A stretch of 64,000 bases of DNA. Origin: Croceibacterium sp. TMG7-5b_MA50. GTDB taxonomy: Bacteria > Pseudomonadota > Alphaproteobacteria > Sphingomonadales > Sphingomonadaceae. Position numbers and translations under genes: made by a program. Under the pieces are notes generated by a model. It ran no database searches and was not told the DNA's origin. It saw only the letters and a program-made list of their open reading frames with translations. Location of the stretch: the NCBI RefSeq assembly GCF_039830145.1, contig NZ_CP156082.1, forward strand, positions 2,126,001-2,190,000, read 5' to 3'. This document shows positions 41,882 through 49,849 of the stretch, piece after piece; within the stretch, counting starts at the first letter, position 1, and each line of letters starts with the position of its first letter.

Positions 41882-44254
41882 ATGTTACCACGCCACGCCT
41901 GCTGCCTGCTGCTGACGACTACCCTTGTCGCCACCCCGCTCTCGGCGCAGGAGGCGACAGGCGTGCCGCAGGACACCACGGGCACCGCGACCAACGGCAA
42001 CGACATCATCGTCACCGCGCAGAAGATCGCCCAGCGCGCGCAGGACGTGCCGATCACCATCTCCGCCGTGACGGGCGAGCGGATCGAGGAACTGGGCGTC
42101 ACCGATTTGGACGAGCTGTCGAACTACATCCCCGGCCTCAACATCCAGGAACAGAGCGCCAACAATCCCGGCATCGTGATCCGCGGCGTCACCAGCGATT
42201 CCGGCTCCGCGCAGCAGGGACCGCGCGTCACGCTGTATTATAACGGCGTCGACATCTCCCGCTCGCGCGGCAGCTACCAGTCGATCTACGACCTGGAGCG
42301 GGTGGAGGTCATCAAGGGGCCGCAGGCGACGCTGTTCGGCACGGCAAGCGCGGTCGGCGCGATCAGCCTCGTCTCCGCTCGTCCGCGCCCCGGCTTCTCG
42401 GCCGAGGTGACGGGCGGGTACGGCAATTACGACGCGACGCTGCTGACCGGCTTCGTCAATGCCGGCAACGACCTCATCGCCGGGCGCGTCGCTTTCGAAT
42501 GGCGCAAGCGCGACGGCTATGTCGAGAACCTGTCGGACACGCAGGACGACCTCTATGCCCGCGACAATCTGGGCGTGCGCGCCTCGCTGCGTTTCACCCC
42601 ATCCGCCGACGTGACGCTGGACGTGATCGGCACGTTCGACCGGCAGCGCAACAGCGGTACGCCGTTCATCAGCCGTCGCTTGCCGCCGGGCGATCCGTTC
42701 GGCCCCGCCAACCTCAGCGGCTCACCCTACTCGGCGGACCATTTGGGCGATGCGGAGCTGGGGCTGCGCCGCGAGGTCTACGACCTCAACGGCACGCTGA
42801 CCTGGCAGCTCAATGACGAGATCGCCTTCACCACCGTCAACGGCTACCGCGAATTCGATAGCGACGAGGTGTTCGACGCCGACGGCTCCGCCGCGCCGTT
42901 CCTGGAGTTCGCCGAACTCGCCGAAGGGTGGCAGTTCAGCCATGAGGGACGCTTCGCCTATGCCGGCGACGTGTTCCGCGGCTCGGTCGGCTGGAACTAC
43001 TTCACCGAAGACGGCAACCAGGGCGTTCCCTTCTCCACCGAAGAGGGGGTGTTCATCAACTGCCTGGTCGCCGCGCAAACCGGCAACCCGGCGGTGCCGG
43101 GCGTACCCTGTGTGAGCCCCAACGGCACGGTGCCCGGCACCGCGCTGACCGGCCTGTTCACCGGCGGCCGACTGACGGACCTTCCTTATACCTCCTATTT
43201 CGAGAACCGCGGGCAGAACGATGCGTATTCGGTGTTCGCGGACCTTACCGCCATCATGGGCCGGGTCGAGGTAACGGGTGGTCTGCGCTACCTGTGGGAA
43301 GATCGCCGATCGGGCTACACCACGAACGTGCCCGCACCCCGGCTCGTCGCGCTGCTGCCCGCGGCGCTGCGCACGCAGCTGCTCGCCGCGCTGCCCAGCC
43401 TCGCGGTGTCGCTGGTGCCCGGGCAGGTCGATACCGGCGGCCAGGTGTTCGAGGCGGAGGAAAGCTATGATGCGTGGCTGCCGCGGATGAACATCCTGTT
43501 TCGCGCGACGGACGCGGTGAACTTCTACGCCACCGTATCGAAAGGACGCCGCTCGCCCGTGGTGCAGGTCACCGCCGCCCGCGTTGCCGGTGCACCTATC
43601 CGCAACCTGCAGCTGGTGCCCGAGGAAACGGTCTGGAACTACGAGGCGGGCGCCAAGCTCGCGACCGCCGATGTGTCGGGCACGCTCGGCGTGTTCTACC
43701 AGACCTATGACGGGTTCCAGGTCAGCGTGACGCAGCCCGACGGCTCGAGCCTCACGCAGAGCGCCGGCTCCGCCAGCAATCTGGGCGTGGAGGCGGAACT
43801 GCAGGTACGCCCGACCGACTGGCTCAGCCTGTTCGCCAACGGCGCCTATATCGACGCGCAGATCGACGATGACGCCGCCTTCGCCGCCAATTTCGCCGGC
43901 GCCCGCTTCCGCCTCCAGCCCAAGTGGCAGGCGGCAGGCGGCTTTACGGTGGACCGCGATCTCGGCAACGGGATGCGCCTGTTCGCCACGCCATCGGTCA
44001 CCTATCGCAGCAAGCTGTATTTCGAACTGCCCAACAGCGAATTGCTGAGCCAGGGGCCGGTCACGCTGGTCAATGCGCGCGCCGGCGTCAGCTTCGCGGA
44101 CGAGCGGTTCGAGGTCGCCGGCTTCATCCGCAACGCCTTCAATCGCGATTACCTGCTCGACGCCGGCAATACCGGCGGCGGCTTCGGCATCCCCACCTTC
44201 ATCCCGGCCGAGCCGCGCTTCTACGGCATCGAAGCCACCGCCCGCCTGTTCTGA
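41882..44254 (+). CDS. TonB-dependent receptor
   Basis: A 790-residue outer-membrane transporter with signal peptide (MLPRHACCLLLTTTLVATPLSAQ), TonB region (NDIIVTAQKIAQRAQDVPI), plug (LSNYIPGLNIQEQ, IVIRGVTSD, LERVEVIKGPQATLFGTASAVGAI) and a barrel ending in Phe (EATARLF). The plug start resembles FpvA/FecA-like or vitamin/oligosaccharide receptors of sphingomonads, so the ligand is open. The Shine-Dalgarno lies in a hairpin at 41851-41875. Its stop is 14 bases before the PhoD-family phosphatase gene, suggesting joint expression and a phosphorylated ligand (inference). Confidence 0.93.
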   Translation: MLPRHACCLLLTTTLVATPLSAQEATGVPQDTTGTATNGNDIIVTAQKIAQRAQDVPITISAVTGERIEELGVTDLDELSNYIPGLNIQEQSANNPGIVIRGVTSDSGSAQQGPRVTLYYNGVDISRSRGSYQSIYDLERVEVIKGPQATLFGTASAVGAISLVSARPRPGFSAEVTGGYGNYDATLLTGFVNAGNDLIAGRVAFEWRKRDGYVENLSDTQDDLYARDNLGVRASLRFTPSADVTLDVIGTFDRQRNSGTPFISRRLPPGDPFGPANLSGSPYSADHLGDAELGLRREVYDLNGTLTWQLNDEIAFTTVNGYREFDSDEVFDADGSAAPFLEFAELAEGWQFSHEGRFAYAGDVFRGSVGWNYFTEDGNQGVPFSTEEGVFINCLVAAQTGNPAVPGVPCVSPNGTVPGTALTGLFTGGRLTDLPYTSYFENRGQNDAYSVFADLTAIMGRVEVTGGLRYLWEDRRSGYTTNVPAPRLVALLPAALRTQLLAALPSLAVSLVPGQVDTGGQVFEAEESYDAWLPRMNILFRATDAVNFYATVSKGRRSPVVQVTAARVAGAPIRNLQLVPEETVWNYEAGAKLATADVSGTLGVFYQTYDGFQVSVTQPDGSSLTQSAGSASNLGVEAELQVRPTDWLSLFANGAYIDAQIDDDAAFAANFAGARFRLQPKWQAAGGFTVDRDLGNGMRLFATPSVTYRSKLYFELPNSELLSQGPVTLVNARAGVSFADERFEVAGFIRNAFNRDYLLDAGNTGGGFGIPTFIPAEPRFYGIEATARLF

Positions 44255-44268
44255 AAGGACATCGACCC

Positions 44269-45924
44269 ATGGACATGAACCGTCGCGGCGTATTGGCGCT
44301 GCTGGGCAGCGGCACCGCACTGGCCGTGCCCGGCGCAGTCCAAGCGCAAGCCAAGGTCCCGGCCATCACCTTCGCCCATGGCGTGGCGAGCGGCGACCCC
44401 GCCGCCGACGGCGCGGTCCTGTGGACGCGGGCGAGCGGACCAGCCGGCTTCACCGGTGACGTCGCACTCGGCTGGATCGTGTCCGAGACTGCCAATGGCG
44501 CGCCGGTGGCGCAGGGTGAGATAGTCGCGCGCGCCAGCGCCGACCACACGGCCAAGGTCGTCGTCACCGGCCTGCAGCAGGGGCGCGAATACCATTATCG
44601 CTTCACCGCGCCAGGCGGCGAGCAATCGCCCGCCGGCCGGTTCCGCACCCTGCCGGTGGGCGCTGTGGAGGAGCTGGTGATGGCGGTCGCCTCGTGCCAG
44701 CTCTATCCCGGCGGGCTGTTCAACGCCTATGCCGACATGGCCGCGCTGCCCCGGCTGGACGTGGTCGTGCACCTGGGCGACTACATCTACGAATATGGCG
44801 CCGACGGTTACGGCGCGGAGATCGGCCAGCGGCTGAACCGCTTGCCCGACCCGCCGCACGAGATCGTGACGCTGGATGATTACCGTCGCCGCCATGCGCA
44901 GGTGAAGGCCGATCCCGACATGCAGGCGGCCCATGCCCGTGCCGCCTTCATCTGCGTGTGGGACGATCACGAGGTCACTAACGATGGCTGGCTAGGCGGG
45001 GCGGAGAACCACCAGCCGGAGACGGAGGGCGACTGGGCCACGCGCAAGGCGGCGGCAATGCAGGCCTATTTCGAATGGATGCCGATCCGCAATCCGGAGG
45101 CGGGTCGTCCGCAGGAGGCTATTTACCGCGCGTTTGAATTTGGCGACCTCGCCACGCTGGCGATGGTGGAAACGCGGCTGCTGGCGCGCGACCAGCAGGC
45201 CGTGCCCAAGGGCGACACGCCCGAGGCGGAGCAGGTGCCCGCGCTCCTGGCCGTGCGCGAGCAGCCGGCGCGCGAACTGCTCGGCCCCGCGCAGCAGCAA
45301 TGGCTGGAAGGTGTGCTCGCCGCCTCCGTCCAGGCGGGCAAGCCGTGGCAGGTGCTGGGCAACCAGGTGGTGATGGCCCGCGTCGCCGGCCCTGATCTGG
45401 AGGCGCAGCTGGGTGCAGAGGCGTTCGCGGCGCTCAGTGCCAAGATGCCGGAGGCGTACCGCGCACGGATCGGCCAGGCGATCGCCGGCTACCGCGCCGG
45501 GCTGCCGTTCAATCTCGACAGCTGGGACGGCTACCCCCCGGCGCGCGAGCGGCTGTACGACAGCTTCGCCCGCGCCGGCTCACGCCCGCTGGTGCTGGCG
45601 GGCGACAGCCATGCATCCTGGGCCAACAACCTGCACGATGCCGCCGGGCGACTGGCCGGAATCGAGGTCGGCTGCACCGCGATCACCAGTCCGTCCTACG
45701 GCTCGCTGCTGCCCGGCATCGGCCGGCTGATCGAGGCGGCGAACGAGGAGGTCGCCTTCTGCGACCAGGACAGCAAGGGCTACGCGCTGGTGACGCTGAC
45801 CCCGGTGCAGGCGCGCGCCGATTACATCGCGGTGTCGACCATCCTGGCGCGGTCGTTCGAACGACGGGTGACCGCCAGCTTCACCGCGGCGGCCGACCGG
45901 GCCGCGCCCCTGATGCCGGCCTGA
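44269..45924 (+). CDS. PhoD-family alkaline phosphatase/phosphodiesterase, Tat-exported
   Basis: A 551-residue enzyme of the PhoD family, Ca2+/Fe3+-dependent phosphatases and phosphodiesterases acting in the periplasm or outside the cell. It has a Tat signal with NRRGVLALLG, the PhoD N-terminal domain (FAHGVASGDPAADGAVLWTR), and metal ligands in AVASCQ, HLGDYIYEYG, WDDHEVTND and LAGDSHASW. The C-terminal half has normal length. AAAGGAC precedes the ATG. It sits between two TonB receptors and 4 kb before a GH92 gene, which points to removal of phosphate from a glycan or from sugar phosphates during uptake. Confidence 0.93.
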   Translation: MDMNRRGVLALLGSGTALAVPGAVQAQAKVPAITFAHGVASGDPAADGAVLWTRASGPAGFTGDVALGWIVSETANGAPVAQGEIVARASADHTAKVVVTGLQQGREYHYRFTAPGGEQSPAGRFRTLPVGAVEELVMAVASCQLYPGGLFNAYADMAALPRLDVVVHLGDYIYEYGADGYGAEIGQRLNRLPDPPHEIVTLDDYRRRHAQVKADPDMQAAHARAAFICVWDDHEVTNDGWLGGAENHQPETEGDWATRKAAAMQAYFEWMPIRNPEAGRPQEAIYRAFEFGDLATLAMVETRLLARDQQAVPKGDTPEAEQVPALLAVREQPARELLGPAQQQWLEGVLAASVQAGKPWQVLGNQVVMARVAGPDLEAQLGAEAFAALSAKMPEAYRARIGQAIAGYRAGLPFNLDSWDGYPPARERLYDSFARAGSRPLVLAGDSHASWANNLHDAAGRLAGIEVGCTAITSPSYGSLLPGIGRLIEAANEEVAFCDQDSKGYALVTLTPVQARADYIAVSTILARSFERRVTASFTAAADRAAPLMPA

Positions 45925-45942
45925 TCTTCCCTCCGGCCGCAC

Positions 45943-45975
45943 GCCGCCCGCAGCCCCGTAGCGGGCGCGGGCGGC
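45943..45975 (+). terminator. Strong hairpin after phoD-like gene
   Basis: GCCGCCCGC (45943-45951) and GCGGGCGGC (45967-45975) form a perfect nine-base-pair stem, with a further inner GCCC/GGGC pairing possible. It starts 18 bases after the PhoD stop and 64 bases before the next receptor gene. The following bases are AT-rich but not a pure T-run, so partial termination or mRNA 3'-end protection is likely. Confidence 0.55.
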
Positions 45976-46039
45976 ATGTAATTGTTCTGCAGCAAACCAA
46001 ACCTAAGCGCGGCGCCGAACACCACAGGGGAAATCAACC

Positions 46040-48577
46040 ATGCGCCTTTCCGCCCGGCAGGCCCTCGCCTGCCCGCTGCTTTCGCTCGTCTGCGTTCTGG
46101 CCATGCCGGCCGGCGTCGCCGCCCAGACCGCGAGCACACAGGCCAGCGGCACTGCCACGGCGGAGGACGCGGATGCCGCCGGCGGCGACCAGAGCGAGAT
46201 CATCGTCACCGGCACCGCGCGCGCGCAGCGCCGCTTCGACGTGTCCTACGCGGTGAACTCCCTGGGGCAGGAAGACGTGCTGCGCATCGCCCCGCGCAGC
46301 GTCGCCGACCTGCTGGGCACCGTACCCGGCATTCAGGTGGAGGCAACCGGCGGCGAGGTGCAGAATATCACCCGCGTGCGCGGCATCCCAACCGATCGTG
46401 GCTACCTGATCTTCCAGCAGGACGGCCTGCCGCTGTATCACGAGATCGATGGCGTGTTCTGGAACTCGGGCGACGGCATGAACCGCTTCGACCTGATGAC
46501 GGAGCGGGTGGAGATCGTGCGCGGCGGCCCCGCCCCGATATTCGCCAGCAATGCCGCGGCCATCGCCAACAACATCACCGTCACCGGCGGGGCCGAGATG
46601 CGCGGCCGGGCGCAGGTGACGATCGGCGATACCGGTCTCTACCGGCTGGATGCGGTGCAGTCCGGCCCGCTGTCGGACGACACCACCTTCGCCATCGGCG
46701 GCTTCATTCGCCAGCATGACGGCTATCGCGACGCAGGTTTCCCCAGCGACAAGGGCGGGCAGATCCGCGCCAATCTGCGCCACGACCTCGACAACGGCTT
46801 CGTCCGCGTCACCGGCATGTATGTGAACGACCGCAACTCGTTCTACCTGCCGATCCCCGTCGCCGATCCGCGCGATCCCTCGGTCTCGCTCGATCCCTAT
46901 ATCGACTATCACGAGGGCACGCTGAGCTCGCCGTCGTTACGCGGCGTCAACGTCAAGTATCGTGACGGCGCGGGCGTGGTGCAGAGCATGCGGCGCGACC
47001 TCGCAGATGGCCGCCACATGCGGTTCGGCAATGTGGGCCTGCAATGGCAGGCGGATTTCGACGGTTGGCTGGTGTCCGCACTGGCGGGCTACACATCGGG
47101 TAAGAGCAGCTTCGATGCGTTCTATTCCACCACCAACCCGGTTGATGCCGACACCTTCGCCGCCGGTTACCGCACTGCCGCCAACACCGCCTTCGGCACC
47201 GCGGCGAACCCGGTCGCCTCGCTGCGCTACGCCATCGCCGGTACCAATGGCGCGACGCCCTATGACCCCGACGCCACGTCAGGCCTGGTCCTGTCGGGTC
47301 AGTACCGCGCGGTGGAATCGGACTTCTATTCCGCGCAGGGCGACCTCAGCGTGACCCGCCGTTTCGATACCGGCTTCGGCTCGCATGATCTGCGCGTCGG
47401 CACGTACACCTCGTTCTACGGCGTCGACAATGTGACCGCTTACCAGGACATGCTGATCGAGCTGCGCAGCCGGCCGCGCACGCTGGACCTGCTGGCCTAT
47501 TCGGCAACCGGCCAGGTGCTGGGCTCCGTCACCGACAACGGCGTGCTGCGCTACACCACAACGCTTAATTCGGGTGATGGCGATGCCAAGATGATCGCCT
47601 TCTACGCCAACGACACGTGGGACGTGACGGATGGGCTGCGGATCGATGCCGGCATCCGCCAGGAATGGTACGACATGGACGGCATCGCGCTGCTGTCCGA
47701 AGCGACCAATTTGGGCGACCCCACGACGCTGGCTGACAACACCACCCGCGCCTTCAGCGGGGCGATCATCACCAACCAGCTCAAGCCGAGCGCGACCAAC
47801 TGGACGGTGGGCGCGAATTACGACTTCACGCCCAGCCTCGGCGTCTATGCCCGCGCCTCCACGCTGGAAGTGCCGCCGAACCTCGGCACGGTGACCAGCG
47901 CGCAGCCCAACATCGTGCCGACCAAGGCGCGGCAGTACGAATTCGGCGTGAAGGCCGCGTTCGGCCGCAACTACCTCTACGCCACCGGCTTCTACACGCA
48001 GTTCGACCCGTTCAACGCATCGTTCGTAGCGTTCAACCCGGAGACCGGCCGCAACGACCAGCCTGTGCCCTTCGTAGGTGAAGCGCAGGTGCTGGGTGCG
48101 GAAGTCGATGGGCGCTTCGCCCCGACGGACTGGTTCGCGCTGGTCGGCTCCGTCACTTACCAGGAGCCGGAATACCGCAACCTGGAAAACAGCGCGGGTG
48201 CGGACCCGGGCGCGGTGAACGGCAATCAGATCATCCGCGAACCCAAGTTCTTCGGCAATCTGCGCCCGACCGTCACGATGGATGTCGGCCGGGGACAGCT
48301 GGAGCTGTATGGCCGGTTCGACTGGGTGGGCCGGCGCTATGTCGACCTGTTCAATCGGACCCGCCTGCCAGCCTACCAGACGCTGGGCCTGGGCGCGACG
48401 CTGACGGTGGACGAATGGCGGTTCCAAGTGGTGGGCGACAACATCACCAATGCCCGCGGCCTGACGGAGGGCAATCCGCGCACCGACCAGTTGGGCGGGC
48501 AGGGATCGTCCGACGCGATCTATGGTCGGCCGCTGTTCGGCCGCAATGTCCGCTTCATCCTCAGCCGGAGCTGGTGA
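46040..48577 (+). CDS. TonB-dependent receptor with unusual plug
   Basis: An 845-residue outer-membrane transporter with signal peptide (MRLSARQALACPLLSLVCVLAMPAGVAA), TonB region (SEIIVTGTARAQ), plug (VADLLGTVPGIQVEATGGE, RVRGIPTDRGY, TERVEIVRGGPAPIFAS) and terminal Trp (ILSRSW). The usual RGPQGTLYG...GG motif is replaced by RGGPAPIFASNAAAIANN, placing it in a divergent clade. AGGGGAAA precedes the ATG. It is 3 bases before the DUF218 gene and forms a unit with it and GH92, so its ligand is probably a mannose-containing glycan (inference). Confidence 0.92.
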   Translation: MRLSARQALACPLLSLVCVLAMPAGVAAQTASTQASGTATAEDADAAGGDQSEIIVTGTARAQRRFDVSYAVNSLGQEDVLRIAPRSVADLLGTVPGIQVEATGGEVQNITRVRGIPTDRGYLIFQQDGLPLYHEIDGVFWNSGDGMNRFDLMTERVEIVRGGPAPIFASNAAAIANNITVTGGAEMRGRAQVTIGDTGLYRLDAVQSGPLSDDTTFAIGGFIRQHDGYRDAGFPSDKGGQIRANLRHDLDNGFVRVTGMYVNDRNSFYLPIPVADPRDPSVSLDPYIDYHEGTLSSPSLRGVNVKYRDGAGVVQSMRRDLADGRHMRFGNVGLQWQADFDGWLVSALAGYTSGKSSFDAFYSTTNPVDADTFAAGYRTAANTAFGTAANPVASLRYAIAGTNGATPYDPDATSGLVLSGQYRAVESDFYSAQGDLSVTRRFDTGFGSHDLRVGTYTSFYGVDNVTAYQDMLIELRSRPRTLDLLAYSATGQVLGSVTDNGVLRYTTTLNSGDGDAKMIAFYANDTWDVTDGLRIDAGIRQEWYDMDGIALLSEATNLGDPTTLADNTTRAFSGAIITNQLKPSATNWTVGANYDFTPSLGVYARASTLEVPPNLGTVTSAQPNIVPTKARQYEFGVKAAFGRNYLYATGFYTQFDPFNASFVAFNPETGRNDQPVPFVGEAQVLGAEVDGRFAPTDWFALVGSVTYQEPEYRNLENSAGADPGAVNGNQIIREPKFFGNLRPTVTMDVGRGQLELYGRFDWVGRRYVDLFNRTRLPAYQTLGLGATLTVDEWRFQVVGDNITNARGLTEGNPRTDQLGGQGSSDAIYGRPLFGRNVRFILSRSW

Positions 48578-48580
48578 TTG

Positions 48581-49849
48581 ATGGGGCAGCCCGCCGCCTT
48601 CCTGCTCGGTCTCGCCATCGCTGCCGCCATGCCCATCGGGTCAACGGCGGCGCAGGATCCGGCGGGCTACACCGCGCCGTTCGCCGACACGCTTGCGACG
48701 CGGGTGTTCCCCTTCCTCGCGATGCTGGAGGCTGCGCCCGGCTGGGCGGCGGCGATGCAGGCCGACCTGACCTTGCGCGCCATCGCCGCCGCGCGGGCCG
48801 CGCGCATGCCCGCAGCGGATTGCACCTCCGCACCGCGCTGCCTGACGGATGCCTGGCTGTGGACGGAGGCGGAGATCGCCATTGTCGGCGAGCGACTGGG
48901 CGCACTCGCCACCCGCCCGAACCTCGCCGCCGCGCTGGTGACCGGGCAGATGCGCCCCTCCGGCCGATTCGCGGCCCATTCGGCGCTGGATGATGCGGCA
49001 CTGGTGCAGCGCGCCTGGGCCGATGTGGCGGCGGCGATGAACCGGGTGATCGCCGTCTATGGCCAAGGGGCGGAGCCGCGCTATCCGAAGATCGACGCGA
49101 TGATCTTCGATGCGAACTCCGCTGATTTCACTGCCGTGCTGCGCGCCCACGGTGTCGCCACTGCGGCGCTGGTGCATGACGAGGCGCCGTTCTTCGCAGC
49201 CACGTTGGATTACGCCACCGGCCTGCTGCGCATGAACGAGCGGATGGAGGCCGGCAGCTTCCGCCCCTTGCTCAGCGGCGAGAACGCCAGCGCCGTGGCG
49301 GCGGTGCACAGCTTCGACTGGACGGGGCACGATCACACCGCGCTGCTGGTATTCGGCCACGGGCCGGAGGACGCACAATCGCGTACCGGCGTGCTCGCCT
49401 ACATCCGCATGCGCATCGCGGCCGCGCTGTTCCACCGTGGCCTAGCCCCGTTCATCATCGTGTCGGGCGGCAACGTCCACCCCAACCGCACGCCGTTCAA
49501 CGAGGCGATAGAGATGAAGCGGATACTGGTCGCCGAACATGGCGTACCGGCGGATCGCATCCTCATTGAACCTCATGCCCGCCACACCACCACCAACACC
49601 CGGAACACGGCGCGGCTGCTGCTGGCGGCAGGCTTCCCGGCGGATCGGCCGGCGCTGATCGTGTCGGACCACCAGACGATCCAGTATATCGGCAGCCCGC
49701 TGCTGCAGGAGCGCAGCCTAGCGGAAATGGGGGTCCAGCCCGGCCGCATCGGACCCAACCCCGACCCCGACTCTGCCCGCTTCACGCTGACCTTCCTGCC
49801 CGACCCGGTTGCCTTCCATGTCGAAGCGGCCGACCCGCTCGATCCATGA
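48581..49849 (+). CDS. Exported DUF218 (ElyC/SanA/YdcF) domain protein
   Basis: A 422-residue protein with signal peptide (about 1-25, ending STAAQ). The second half (about 245-400) is a DUF218 domain: ALLVFGHGP (first acidic/His loop), FIIVSGGNVHPNRTPFNEAIEMK, ILIEPHARHTTTNTRNTARLL and ALIVSDHQTIQYI. DUF218 proteins are envelope-linked and of uncertain activity. The first about 200 residues have two Cys (ADCTSAPRCLTDAW) likely forming a disulphide and are not recognised. It is 3 bases after the TonB receptor and overlaps the GH92 gene as ATGA, so it belongs to the same uptake unit. Confidence 0.83.
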   Translation: MGQPAAFLLGLAIAAAMPIGSTAAQDPAGYTAPFADTLATRVFPFLAMLEAAPGWAAAMQADLTLRAIAAARAARMPAADCTSAPRCLTDAWLWTEAEIAIVGERLGALATRPNLAAALVTGQMRPSGRFAAHSALDDAALVQRAWADVAAAMNRVIAVYGQGAEPRYPKIDAMIFDANSADFTAVLRAHGVATAALVHDEAPFFAATLDYATGLLRMNERMEAGSFRPLLSGENASAVAAVHSFDWTGHDHTALLVFGHGPEDAQSRTGVLAYIRMRIAAALFHRGLAPFIIVSGGNVHPNRTPFNEAIEMKRILVAEHGVPADRILIEPHARHTTTNTRNTARLLLAAGFPADRPALIVSDHQTIQYIGSPLLQERSLAEMGVQPGRIGPNPDPDSARFTLTFLPDPVAFHVEAADPLDP

